Source: Heliocidaris tuberculata (taxonomy: Eukaryota > Echinodermata > Echinoidea > Camarodonta > Echinometridae). From it: 64,000 bases of DNA. The notes under the pieces were generated by a model that was not told the DNA's origin, searched no databases, and saw only the letters and a list, made by a program, of their open reading frames with translations. The stretch covers positions 6,644,441 to 6,708,440 of the forward strand of contig CM046847.1 in NCBI GenBank assembly GCA_025618425.1, in the 5' to 3' direction. Below are positions 34,445 through 44,320 of the stretch, piece after piece. A program made the position numbers and the translations under genes. Within the stretch, counting starts at the first letter, position 1. Every line of letters begins with the position of its first letter.

Positions 34445-34853
34445 ATTATAATGACCTATATAGATACAAAACAAATTCTGCTGACTCACCATTTTGATTC
34501 CTGTAGCAGCGTCAGATGTTAAGAAATCCGCAAAATTTTGTCAATAATTTCGTCCAGTTCTTCCTCACCCAGCGAAGCGAATCGGCTCGCTGAAGCAGCC
34601 ATTTTGATGACCACAAAATTTGTTCCAATTTCATATTTCGCGCTGCTCACGATCGATCGATCACGTACGTTTAATTAATTGAACTGTACGTGTGACGTCA
34701 TACCTCTGGATATAACGGCGTTATATTCCGAGGTATGACGTATTTTACGTCATGTTGGGAAACATAACACTTCTCATCCTTGTGACGTTGGTCACGTGAC
34801 GGCATTTTGACAAATCACGCATCAGTATCTATATAGGTCATGTAATATAAGGG
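34438..34853. mobile_element. MITE-like element, 'tatagatac' inverted ends
   Basis: The left end 'ttacattataatgacctata' followed by 'tagatac' is matched by the reverse complement of 34825-34850. The body contains 'gccattttgatgaccacaaa', 'gatcgatcgatc' and several 'tgacgtca/tacgtca' words. It is about 415 bp, noncoding, and continuous with the hairpin to its left. Confidence 0.7.
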
Positions 34854-36115
34854 TTTACAGTTCTGTGCATCAGAGTACTAGGAGGAGACAATGATAACCA
34901 CCAACATATTTCCCGAGTAGGCCTACATATACGTATGGTCTGACGGCTGCAAAATATTTCGGATGGAGTTTATTCATAATCAAAAGGCATAATGAGACCA
35001 ATTTTGTAAATTATTATTCCATACGTCACAATATTGCAATAGATTTTTTAGCTACAATTTTCTTAGGCAATATAATAGAAGTTGTAATTATCTGAAATAA
35101 TATTTCTAAGAACAGGCCTTCAAGGTTTATGACTTATATTATATATAATACGTTCGATGGTAGGAATTGAGGAATTAATATATTGCTCCGGTCTGTATTC
35201 GTCTTTTATGGCTGTTGGGTGAGGGGGGGGGGGGGTGGTCGGAGTTGTTGATTTCAGATCCCCCTCACTGACAAGGGCCTCGATAAACACGCTGATAAAA
35301 ATGCTAAGATCTCATATAACACGCAAGAAGGAAAAGGAAAAGGAAGATGGAAAAGGAAAAAAAGTAAAGCAAGAAGGGAGAAAAGGAGAAGAATAGATGA
35401 AGGATAAAATCAATTCCCTAACGCGAGTGAAAAGTCGCTCTTTGGCTGCGGGCAAGAATCAACAATATGATGTTGTAGATGCAGATGATGTAGATGTAGG
35501 CCTACCCTTTTATGAGATTACGGGCGGCCTGTATAAAAACCGCCGCCGCCCCCTCAGACTACCAACCAAGAATTTGTTTATGTTGAATGAAAATATGTTT
35601 TTTGAAATGAATTGTCTTCATATGAAGTTACCTAAAAGTATTATGCTTTTTTAAAGTGATATCTTATATCTCTTTTCAGTGAAAAGAATGTAATAAAATT
35701 GGAGAAAATGATGACTAGCTTTCTAGTAGCTTCCATATCAGTTTTTAAAAACTTTTGAAATCGCTTACTTTCATTTTAATTTTGATATATACGTATAGCT
35801 TGTATACATTTTTCTAGATGGAAGTTTTGTCATTTATCCATTTTTATTTGTATGAGTGTGAAAACGTTTCTTATGACTGAGTTCCAGAAGTACTTATTAA
35901 ACCAATATCAAAGCTAAATCAAACGGGGTATCAAAACAGCAATAATGTATATCGACAAGTGGAAATTTTCCCTCTCGAATGGAACAGATCCCCCCCCCCC
36001 CCGGGCGCACGGACTGCGTGGGCAATCCGACCGCCCCTCCCCCCCAAAATCCTGGATACGAGGATGTAAGTAGAAAGCTAACAACTTTGAATTAACATAA
36101 ATTCTTTGCCCTTTT
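34854..36115. other. Intergenic DNA with G and C runs
   Basis: G run at 35223-35236, purine-rich stretch at 35325-35395, and C run at 35991-36002 followed by 'cctggatacgagg' (G-run family-like end). An 85-codon ORF at 35397-35654 (+) has no recognised domain. Confidence 0.45.
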
Positions 36116-36124
36116 TCTTTAAAG

Positions 36125-37035
36125 GAGTACTCAAAAAGCTTATTGGACTGGTTCAGGAATAACCTTACAGACCATAAGCAGTATATTTAAATAAATGGTC
36201 GTGAATCTCAAATGAAAAGTGTTACATGCGGAGTGCCGCAGGGATCATTACTTGGTCCACTGTTATTTATACTCTGCATCAATGATTTTCAAAATTGTTC
36301 TAATAATCTTTCTTTTCTTTTATTTCCTGATGACTCCAACATTTTTCTCTCAAATCGTAATCCCCAAATGCTCTTGAATACTGTAAATTCCGAATTAAAC
36401 TTGGTATTAAACCAAGGATCCAAGCAAACAAACTGTCAATTAATATAAACTAAACCAACTTCATTTTATTCAGCAAATCAATTGAACATCTACCATGAAC
36501 AATTTTATTAAACGACACAAGTCTTGTTCAAGTTGAAACAACCAATAGGAATATACATCGACAACAAATTAACTTGGAAAACACATATAAATAACATCAG
36601 TAAACTCATATCGAGAAATACGGAGTCATTGGCAAATTCAAAGCTTCATTTCCTACCCATATACTCTCTTTATAGTCTACACTAATCCTACCATACTTAA
36701 ACTATAATAATCCTTGCATGGGGAATGGTGGTTAATCCTTTATCAATCAAATTTTACTTGTACAAAAACGGGCTATTAGAATAATCAATAATACAATTTT
36801 TCGTACACACACAAAACCCCACTCTTCCACTCGTGTAACCTTCTTAAGATTCACGAGCTATTTACATATATAATCTAGGAATACTCATGTTTCAACTCAC
36901 AAATCGTGATATTCCTAACCCCGTATCTTCTATGTTCGTTATCATGAATTATTCATTCACTCCTATCCAAATGCAGACAAAGCCATTCTTATCACCTTCC
37001 ACGTACTCGAACATCTTTTGCGCACAATACAATTA
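36125..37035 (+). pseudogene. Non-LTR retrotransposon reverse transcriptase fragment (CR1/L2/Jockey-like), dead
   Basis: A reverse transcriptase would copy the element's RNA at a nicked target. Visible here are a 'LLDWFRNNLTDHKQYI' segment, the palm motif 'GVPQGSLLGPLLF' with 'INDF', and the catalytic-box region. In that box the normal A before the Asp pair reads P (FPDD), while the two aspartates remain. Further on, 'GIYIDNKLTWKTHI' is the thumb-like segment, followed by C-terminal 'GYNI..AWG'-type and 'VQKRAIRII'-like pieces in a different frame. Decay is evident: an in-frame TAA at 36188, a frameshift near 36415, and several later stops. The longest open piece is 36212-36448. The endonuclease domain is absent, so the copy is 5'-truncated. 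The clade call is approximate. Confidence 0.9.
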
Positions 37036-37039
37036 TATT

Positions 37040-37247
37040 AACATTTTCTAGCCCCAAAGGTTGGCTCTGAAATGCATAAAAGCAAATGGCGGGCCTCTAA
37101 AACATAACATTTGGGCACTTTGGGCACTTTTTATAAAAAGAACCCCCCCCCCCAGTCGATGCCATCTTTTTCAGCATTAAATTTTACATAGGAATCCATG
37201 TTGAAAAAAATTGAACACTATTTTCCATGAGGAGCCATATGTGTACC
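37040..37247 (+). repeat. ~200-bp dispersed repeat, right copy
   Basis: Inverted partner of 31037-31232, beginning 'ctagccccaaaggttggctc' and ending at 'ccatgaggagcc' plus 'gtgtacc'. It carries a C run ('aacccccccccccag') where the left copy has 'atcagcagatg'. It abuts the end of the LINE fragment. Confidence 0.85.
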
Positions 37248-38090
37248 TATAGTTACAGTGGAAGAGAGTATAGAGGAAGTGGTGGGAGGAGTTAGGCTGA
37301 TAGTATCTTTCATCTATTTTTTTTTTGTTTCAAATCTTGGTGTAGAATGTGCTCGCCCCCGTCCCAAGGATCTAGGACATGAAACTCATGAAATTTATAT
37401 TGCTGACCTATATAAGCATATGACACCATGGCGGAAAGAAGGCGAGTTGCAGACTATGTAAATCGATGAAGAGAGTTACTTGATCTGTCTTTCTTTTCCC
37501 TTTAAAAAAAAAAAAAAAAAATTATTTCTCCTTATGCTAGTTTCAAGTAAGGCGGATTCTGGTTGCATTAGGTAGCATTTTTATCTGTCTTTTATTCACA
37601 CCCATACTAATTTAATACGCATTTAACCTATTTAATGTGATCAGCGTTGGATGTGTAACCGCACACCCCCGATCTGAGATTGAGAACAGGCAAGGCCATC
37701 GCTGGAAAAATAAGTTGCTGAAGAAAAAAAAAAGTATCAAGTTAGAGGCAGCAATCATTTTTTCATATTTGTGATTACAAAATTTGATTACTGTGATTAC
37801 AAATGTAATAGAGAAAGAATTTTACGCTGATCATTCATGTTACAACCACAAACTTATCATCGCGGTAAATGTTTAGGAACCGTGCTGTTGAAATGTATCC
37901 TTACAATTTACGTAACACTATAATTAAAGTGTCTTGCATGCCTGATTAATTAACGCACCAGATTTTTTTTCCTAGAAAAACTTTCGAAAAATAGAGTGTT
38001 TTTCCTTATCATGCAATGCTGATTAATCGTTACTCCAGGGATTATATTTGGAAGAAAATTCAAAGGAAGCAATGTGTTATATGACATTTT
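37248..38090. other. AT-rich intergenic DNA
   Basis: An A run lies at 37503-37521. 'gtgattacaaaatttgatta' and 'ctgtgattacaaatgtaat' around 37772-37810 form a small direct repeat. No gene seen. Confidence 0.5.
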
Positions 38091-38093
38091 TCT

Positions 38094-38357
38094 AAAAGAG
38101 AGGGGTGAAGGGGAAAGTGAGGAGGAGGAGCTCTAGAGCGAGTAAAAAGGGGAGGAGATAAGGGGGAAAGAGGAAATCGGAAAGAGAAGTATATAAGAAT
38201 AGGAAAGAGTCATGATAAGAACGAGAAAATGGCATTAAGATTAGGAGAGTGGAATCGGACAGCCAGATTGTCTGGGAAGAGAGAGAGAGAGAGAGAGAGA
38301 GTAAGGGAGAGGGGTTAAGAGGAGTGAGAATGAGAGATGGGTGATTAATAGGAAGAG

Positions 38358-38384
<27 letters not shown>
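38094..38384. repeat. Purine-rich tract with GA and GATA runs
   Basis: GA run at 38277-38302 and GATA run at about 38357-38390, inside a longer purine-rich stretch. Confidence 0.85.
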
Positions 38385-38391
<7 letters not shown>

Positions 38392-38392
38392 A

Positions 38393-38668
38393 TAGAGAGA
38401 GAGAGAGAGAGAGAAATATAGAAAGAAAAACCAGTTTGAGGAAGCTTAAGAAAATTTCAAAGCAGTGGTGAATCTTGAGAGAGTCTTTAAACAATCTTGT
38501 TCTACCCGCTCTAATTCCTTCAGATTTCACTAAATAGATAGAGAGAGAGAGAGAGATGGAAAGAAAAACCAGTTTGAGGAAGGTTAAGAAAATTTCAAAG
38601 CAGTGGTGAATCTTGAGAGAATCTTTAAACAATCTTGTTCTACCCGCTCTAATTCCTTCAGATTTCAC
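38393..38668. repeat. 138-bp tandem duplication, two copies
   Basis: 'gaaagaaaaaccagtttgag' occurs at 38421 and 38559. The shared block ends 'ccttcagatttcac' at 38530 and 38668, an exact 138-bp offset. The copies differ by only a few bases (for example 'aagctta/aaggtta' and 'gagagtc/gagaatc'). The unit is 46 codons long, so a 107-codon minus-strand ORF carries the same peptide twice. No other evidence supports that ORF. Confidence 0.95.
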
Positions 38669-38756
38669 TTGTCTGACAGCGAGAATCCCTCTAATCCTAC
38701 CTCCTCTCCTTCCAGAATACTAATTGAGAAGTTTTGCTTTCTGCGTAGTGCAAGAC

Positions 38757-38899
38757 CTGGGGAGCGTTTCATGAAAGGAAGTTGTCGGATATTTCATCCG
38801 ACAACTGTTATAAGCTACTGAAATCCTTGCATCTGATTGGCTGAGAGCAAATTTGTCGGATAAAATATCTGACAAGTCCTTTCATGAAACGCCCCCCAG
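38757..38899. mobile_element. MITE A with 'gcgtttcatgaaagga' inverted ends
   Basis: The left end 'ctggggagcgtttcatgaaa' and the right end 'tttcatgaaacgccccccag' are inverted complements with small differences. 'ttgtcggata' and 'tatctgacaa' continue the pairing inward. A second inner pair, 'gttgtcggatatttcatccgacaac', forms its own hairpin. The element is 143 bp and noncoding. Confidence 0.85.
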
Positions 38900-39042
38900 A
38901 GCCCTGTTTCATAAAACTTGTTATCAATAACAACCATTTCTATGACAAATTTGCTCTCAGCAAATCAGATTGAAGGACTCCAGTAGCTTATAACATTTTA
39001 TTGTAACTTGTTATTGATAACAGGTTTTATGAAACGGGGCCC
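38900..39042. mobile_element. MITE B, adjacent to A and inverted in its core
   Basis: 'gccctgtttcataaaacttg' with 'ttatcaataacaa' on the left mirrors 'ttgttattgataacagg' with 'ttttatgaaacggggccc' on the right. Its core ('gacaaatttgctctcagcaa', 'ccagtagcttataac') is the reverse complement of the core of A ('ttataagctactg', 'tgagagcaaatttgtc'). Confidence 0.88.
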
Positions 39043-39240
39043 AGAAGTCAATTTTACCAAGTAGTTTGGTAACTTCTTGGTCTATATCAAGGAAATTCTT
39101 AAGTGCATTTTATTGGTATGTTATTAATGTATTGATATCTTATTAAGGAACATAATTCAGCATATCGTATAAAAGTATTGGTCAAAGACTGCACTAACCC
39201 CATAACCACTACATCACCATCTAAATTTAAATTGATTTCA
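39043..39240. other. Intergenic DNA, nothing recognised
   Basis: Short spacer between inverted-repeat elements and a retroposon-end-like sequence. Confidence 0.5.
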
Positions 39241-39400
39241 GGCACGGCATTTGAATGACAATTTCAATTCATTTCACTTCAATTTATTTTCCACACATGC
39301 CAAATACAATTGTGCATGCATATTATAAAGAAAATTAATGCAATAAAAAGAAAAACATGGGTCTATAAAAGTGGATCCATATGAAAAGAATGTATGTTTT
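39241..39400 (-). mobile_element. LINE 3'-end-like sequence on the minus strand
   Basis: 'tttcaattcatttcacttca' and 'atttattttccacacatgcc' read in reverse as an A-rich, 'aaataaattgaa'-style tail of a CR1/L2-type LINE. No coding sequence is attached. Confidence 0.4.
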
Positions 39401-39978
39401 AAAAGAAAAACATCAAATGCAGAAGGGGTAGTCAAAAATCAAAGATGATTTGTCGAGGACTAACCCCAGTTACATAACGAAAAAGAAAACATTATTTTTC
39501 AACAGACCCGTAGTCGAAAATACAATATTCACAAGTCAGTTTTTCACAAGAATGAATTTCCACGCAATTAGATTTCTTGATAGGTGAGGAGAACATCATA
39601 TTCAAAGTAAAAGAGAAAAACTCATTGTCAATATTGGCACATGGAATAGATTTTTGGGGGTAAAAAAGCTCAATTCAATGACAGACGAAAAACAAGCATG
39701 ATTTCCTTGGAGAATATGTCGATGGAGACATTATTTTGGGACTTCCTGGGCATATTATGTGCTGTTTTGTTTTAATCAATAAAACGAGAAAGAAGGGTGG
39801 AAGATATATGCTTTCATCCCATGCGGTGCAGAGGTAATTTATAAGATGGATGTATAGTGTTCGCTTGTATCCATGTGTCTTATAGCCTTTCTATTCCAAG
39901 ACCACTGAGTAACCGTCGTGGGAACATTGTGAATTCATGGTTCTTCGACACATGTTCCGGCGACTCCGCTGTCAATAA
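39401..39978. other. Intergenic DNA, nothing recognised
   Basis: No convincing gene or element end. Confidence 0.5.
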
Positions 39979-39979
39979 C

Positions 39980-40234
39980 CAGGGGTGGTATTCTGAAAAT
40001 TGTTATAACTTTTATCTTAAGTATTTCGATATTAATTGTCATGACAAATCAAAATTAGGACAAGTCATTGGTTAATATCTGCGTACAGCCATATGCGTTC
40101 GCGTGAAGTTGGAAGAGACATCTGAGCAGGCACCAATGATAAGTGTTTACTACGCGCAATTTCAATTTGTTATGACAATTAACATCGAAATAATTAAGAT
40201 AAAAGTTCCAACAATTTTCAGAATACCACCCCTG
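39980..40234. mobile_element. MITE with ~75-bp inverted ends ('caggggtggtattctgaaaa')
   Basis: The left end and the reverse complement of the right end agree over about 75 bases with few mismatches: 'caggggtggtattctgaaaa', 'ttgtta/ttgttg', 'aacttttatctta', 'tatttcgat', 'ttaattgtcat'. The 255-bp element is noncoding. No clear target-site duplication is visible. Confidence 0.9.
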
Positions 40235-40237
40235 TAC

Positions 40238-40390
40238 ACTAACCGAACTTCAATCCAGGCCCAAACACTTTACCTATAGCCCGGCGGATCCTAAACCTAA
40301 CCTAAAAACCGAACTGCATCCTTAGCCATAACGCTGTATCTTTGACGAAATAAATCCCGGAGGGATTGTTATCGGAGCAAATGTTGCTTG
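40238..40390. repeat. Second copy of the 'cctaaacctaacct' dispersed repeat
   Basis: Matches 24340-24470 in order: 'aacttcaatcc', 'aaacactttac', 'gatcctaaacctaacctaaa', 'aaataaatcccggag', 'gttatcggagcaa'. Confidence 0.65.
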
Positions 40391-40990
40391 TCGTCCACAG
40401 GGTTCTGGGTTGATCTACGACACATTCTCTGGGGGAGGGAGGGGGCAAGATCCCTCCAGACAGGGGTGGAATCGCTTTCTGGCATCCCCGAAAGCAGTAC
40501 TGCAATATAATCTGTTTTTTTTAGGGGGCGAGCATCTAACAGGTTGGGGCGTACGCAGGGTTCACTTTTTGCTTGATAGCTACTGCACTTTAGAAAGAGG
40601 AGGAGGTGGAGGAGGAGGAAAAGTTTACAGTTTCTTAGAATAATGGGTACTTTCTAAAAATTGATTAAAATCTTATAAAATCTGACAAATTACTTTGGAG
40701 GGCTTACCACAAAGATTACCGGAGTTTAATACATCTTCTAATTTTCCGGTATGCATTATGTCATGCTGCGATAATAGTTTTTTACAAATAGCTTGGAGGA
40801 TTAGATTTCTCATCTGGAAAGCTGGAGTTTTTTCATGCGTATTTGAGGTGGTCATGCTCTGTCGTTGCTCTGATTTCGTCATGATGATGAAAATGAAGTT
40901 ATCAAATTATGGATCAAAGCAAGGAGCTATACTCATGAAGAAATTATATCGTCATCGTTCCCGCCCACTTATCAGCTCAAAAATATGACA
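40391..40990. other. Intergenic DNA, nothing recognised
   Basis: GGA-rich patch at 40600-40620. The ORF at 40695-40988 (+) has mixed composition but no recognised domain or splice context. Confidence 0.4.
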
Positions 40991-41345
40991 CATAGGATTA
41001 GGCCAGGTCTCGATCTTAATCAAAGATGATCTATTGCAAGGATAAGTGAAGCTCGATTACGGTGATGATTAATTAATTAATTCGGCATCGTATGATTGAT
41101 CTCCTTGTCGATCTCCTAATCGTCTCGGATGGCTGCGACCACGATCCGGGACCTTAATTAAGACATCGCCGAAGGAACACAAGCCCGCCATGACCCGCTG
41201 TCATTAATTTTTGAGCATGCGGAGAGCGAAAACATGAATTATGAAGACGCATTGCTGCATCGATGGGAAGCGATTTGGGAGTGATGTTGCAATAACAATT
41301 TGGTATTGACCTTTTCGGGAAGACATGAGGATAGTGATCCGACAT
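40991..41345. promoter_or_regulatory. Possible conserved noncoding element (homeodomain-type motifs)
   Basis: This stretch is free of simple repeats and richer in mixed-sequence words than its surroundings. It contains 'gattaattaattaatt' at 41068, 'accttaattaag' near 41150, 'gtcattaattttt' near 41201 and 'gatctattgcaag'. TAATTA-type cores are homeodomain-binding words, and AT-rich genomes contain them by chance. A regulatory role is inference only. Confidence 0.25.
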
Positions 41346-41627
41346 CCTTAGAGGGTATCAGCTTGGCATGCTTGGTAACCAGGTCCGCTTGTGTGGGACG
41401 TTATTGAAAAAAAAGAGAGAATGTATTTCATAATTATAAGCTATGCATTATTTACGACGTTACATGTTTGAAGTAGGTCAGAGCTAAGTTATTTGGAAGG
41501 AGGGAGAAACGTTCCTACGCAATGCAAAAATAAAGAAGGAAAAATATGAAATTTCATTTGAAAGGGAAAGTGGAAAGTCACAAAAAAATTTCTCTTAGTT
41601 TCTTTACTGTTTATAGTCATCAGTAAT

Positions 41628-42090
41628 GAGTGTTGTATCGGAGACTTGCTTTTCCGAGACCGAGACTTGACCAGAGACCGAGACCGAGACACGAGACAAA
41701 GACACAAGAAGCATATTGACATCTCGAGACGTGTCTGGAGAACGAGACACGTCTCCAGACATACAGCACTGCTACTAATATTATATACTAGCTCTCACTC
41801 ACGTCCCTCACTCAACCACCAGCACTGCACTGCAGCAGTTCAGTCACTGCATAAGGAACAACTGCATCAAAGTTCGAAGCCGATCTCTGTGGGAAGGCGG
41901 GAACAAAACTGCGTTAGCGCTGTTCGGTGTTCATTCATATTTCCGATGTCTCGCCCATGTCTCGGGCCGAGACATCGAGACATCGGTTCCAAGACCGAGA
42001 CCGAGGCGAGACATTTCACGTCCGAGACACGAGACGAGACACGAGACGCATATTGACGTCTCGATACGTGTCTCGAGACATACAACACTG
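41628..42090. mobile_element. GAGACCGAGAC element, hAT-like ends
   Basis: The left end 'gagtgttgtatcggagac' and the right end (read in reverse) 'cagtgttgtatgtctcgaga' agree at the tip. Both halves carry repeated 'gagaccgagac' and 'gagacacgagac', and an internal 'gtctccagacatacagcact' repeats the right end. Flanks 'tcagtaat' and 'tcaatgat' match at 6 of 8 positions, compatible with a decayed 8-bp target duplication as made by hAT elements. No transposase is present. Confidence 0.65.
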
Positions 42091-42289
42091 TCAATGATAC
42101 AGATAATTTGTATCCCCACACCCTACAACGATTCAGAAAAAAATATAGACGTGTGCCCTTTTTTTCTTCATTATTTCAGTGCTGTGCATCAGTTTTGCAT
42201 CAGGAGTTATATATACATATATGTACACTAAGTGACGGCGGTATTATCATGTATAGTTAATGTTTGATAGTGATTTTTAATTTATTTGG

Positions 42290-42558
42290 GCCTGCCTATT
42301 AAAGAGTCGCGATAGATCCAAATTCATCGCAAGTCCTCCAAGCAACCGAAAATTTACCATCTCCTATCTCTTGAGTACACAGAACTTAAAGCCGTTGCGA
42401 TTGATTCGAATCAATCGCAACGGCTTTAAGTTCTATGCTAGGAAATGGATAAGAGAGGCCTTATTCCTTACCAAAGGCTGCTAGCGCATCGACTTGGTTT
42501 TGAACCCGAGACCTCCCGGTTACGAGATCACTGCTCTACCTCTGAGCCATCACGCCTC
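42290..42558 (-). mobile_element. tRNA-derived SINE, minus strand, containing a palindrome
   Basis: Read on the minus strand from 42558, 'gatggctcagaggtagagc' is a tRNA D-arm/box A and 'gggttcaaaacc' is box B. The anticodon region 'ctcgtaa' is tRNA-like. The acceptor ends do not pair and the T-stem has mismatches, so it is not a functional tRNA. Downstream on the same strand lies the perfect palindrome. RNA polymerase III would be the expected transcriber of the parent element. Confidence 0.65.
42381..42434. repeat. Perfect 54-bp palindrome
   Basis: The left half runs from 'agaacttaaagcc' to 'gattgattc'. The right half is its exact reverse complement with no spacer ('gaatcaatcgc' to 'ctttaagttct'). 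I checked all 27 pairs. A weaker relative, 'cgcgatagatcc' and 'attcatcgcaa', lies about 80 bp to the left. Confidence 0.97.
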
Positions 42559-43290
42559 AAGCAATTATTCTTGAACATGACGGAAATATATTTTGCACGT
42601 AAGCAATCAACAAGTGAATGAATTATAAAATCGAAATCAAACACCACGATCAACATTACACATTAATTTCTACACACTGAATTATACAATATCACCAAAT
42701 CGTTTAACAGCGCCTCGATTCGCAGACGATTTCAGCACTTGTTTCATTAATTCTACAGGCTTTCAGCTATTCATATTTATGCAGAAGCCATCTCATTCCG
42801 TTGAGGCTGTATGTTAATGATTCTGATCAAGAATGATTGACGGAATATGGAGTCCATTTACACAGCCTCCTAATTATGAACGATCTTTCAATAATTTTTT
42901 TTTTTTAAACAGCGTAGTTAAGTGACAGTCTTAAAAGGCCCGCATTATTCACCTGTCAGGCTCTTCTCTTTCCAACTAATTATATGCTTTCTCTTCATTT
43001 TCTTCTTACTCGGCAACGTCGTATTTTCAATTTCTTCCTGTTCATTTTCTTTCTTGTTCTACTACCCATTAGCTTTGATAAAACTTAGGAACAAGGTAAT
43101 CGGAATAGCAAACTTCGTAATATTGAGACTTCGGAATAACAAACCTATAACTATATAATTTTACCTAGTGCGACAAAAAGAATGGGTTGGAACGAATTTA
43201 GGAAACAATTGAGCAAGAAGGGCGGGGATGGTAGGTCCGTTCTGTTTTCAGTTGTAGGCATGACTTACTATCCTGCCGCCATTTCATATT
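42559..43290. other. Noncoding DNA, part possibly regulatory
   Basis: 42640-42900 lacks simple repeats and includes 'cacttgtttcattaattcta', 'ttcatatttatgc' and 'tgttaatgattctgatcaag'. It could be a conserved noncoding element, but nothing beyond composition supports this. 43085-43140 has degenerate 'cttcggaataac' units. Confidence 0.3.
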
Positions 43291-43299
43291 TCAATCTTG

Positions 43300-43622
43300 C
43301 AATCTTTTTGTGTAATTTTGTACTGGTCTACTTTTTGTAATCATTTTGAGTGGGTTAATGGATTTATAGTTGTTGTCGTTGTTGTTTGTTTGCTTTTTGT
43401 TTGTTGTTTGTTTTTGTTTTTTCTTTTGTCACGCAATATGATTTTATATTTATTCATCTATGTAAATTTTATCTTGCTAATTTAGTATTCTTTTACCACG
43501 TATTTTTATCTTGTGTTATATGATTTTCATGTTTTTACACGGCCTTTCTGTAAAACAGCCTCTGGCTGATGTAAGTTCCGTGAATAAATAAAATAAATTG
43601 AAATTGATTGAATTGAAACTCA
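43300..43622 (+). mobile_element. LINE 3'-end sequence with A-rich tail
   Basis: 'ctgtaaaacagcctctggct' and 'gttccgtgaataaataaaat' followed by 'aaattgaaattgattgaatt' match the general layout of CR1/L2-like LINE 3' ends (a short conserved hairpin then an A-rich tail). A TTG-rich patch precedes it at 43372-43425. No reverse transcriptase is attached. Confidence 0.5.
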
Positions 43623-43639
43623 GTGGTAAAGATGAATAT

Positions 43640-44320
43640 GGTAATTAGCACTCTAGGAATAACGAACCTTCAGAACAAAGAATCTACGAAAAATTTATAA
43701 CCGAATGATAATGGAACTTGGAAAAACGAATCTCCAAAATAACGAATATTGAGATAAAAGTAATTAATGAACATTCGGAAAAACGAAACTCCAAAAATAT
43801 ATCTTCGGAATAATGAACTTTCGAAAATGAACCTTATAGGAATAATGAACCTTCGACAAACCTCTGGAAAAATGCACCTTTGATAGTGAACCTTCGGAGT
43901 AATGTACCTTAGAAATTGTAGCTTAGAAAACATGGAAAATAAACCTTCGGAATAATAATCCTTTGACAAACCTCTGGAAAAATGTACCTTAGAAAATGAA
44001 CCTTCGGAATAATGTACCTTAGAAAATGAACCTTCGGAATAATGAGCATTTGAAAATGAACCTTGAAAAAATAACCTTCCTAATTGTGAGCTTTGACAAT
44101 GAACCTTCGGAATAATAAGCATTTGAAAATGAACCTTTAAAAACTAACCTTCCTAATTGTGAGCTTCGACAATGAACCTTCGGAATAATGTATCTTCAAA
44201 ATTTCGAAAATGAACTTTCAGAATGATGAACCTTCGAAGAATAACCTTCGGAATTATGTAGCTTCGAAATACAGAACTTTCGAAATAACAAACCTTTGGC
44301 ATTACGAATCGTAACCTTAG
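43640..44320. repeat. CCTTCGGAATAATG minisatellite
   Basis: 'aaaatgaaccttcggaataa' and shortened forms recur about every 20-24 bp through the region, with some higher-order copies of about 40-65 bp. The family is that at 6870-7105 in the opposite orientation. Two minus-strand ORFs read it as 'FSKVHYSEGS'-type repeats. One is 150 codons and the other 63, and neither has other support. Confidence 0.9.

Noticed and set aside
42484..42558. Functional tRNA gene on the minus strand
   Set aside because: Box A and box B are present but the acceptor stem does not pair and the T-stem is mismatched. SINE head is the better reading.
43670..44122. 150-codon ORF with SEGSFSKVHYSEG-like repeats
   Set aside because: Product of a 20-24 bp minisatellite; the frame is not kept across units.
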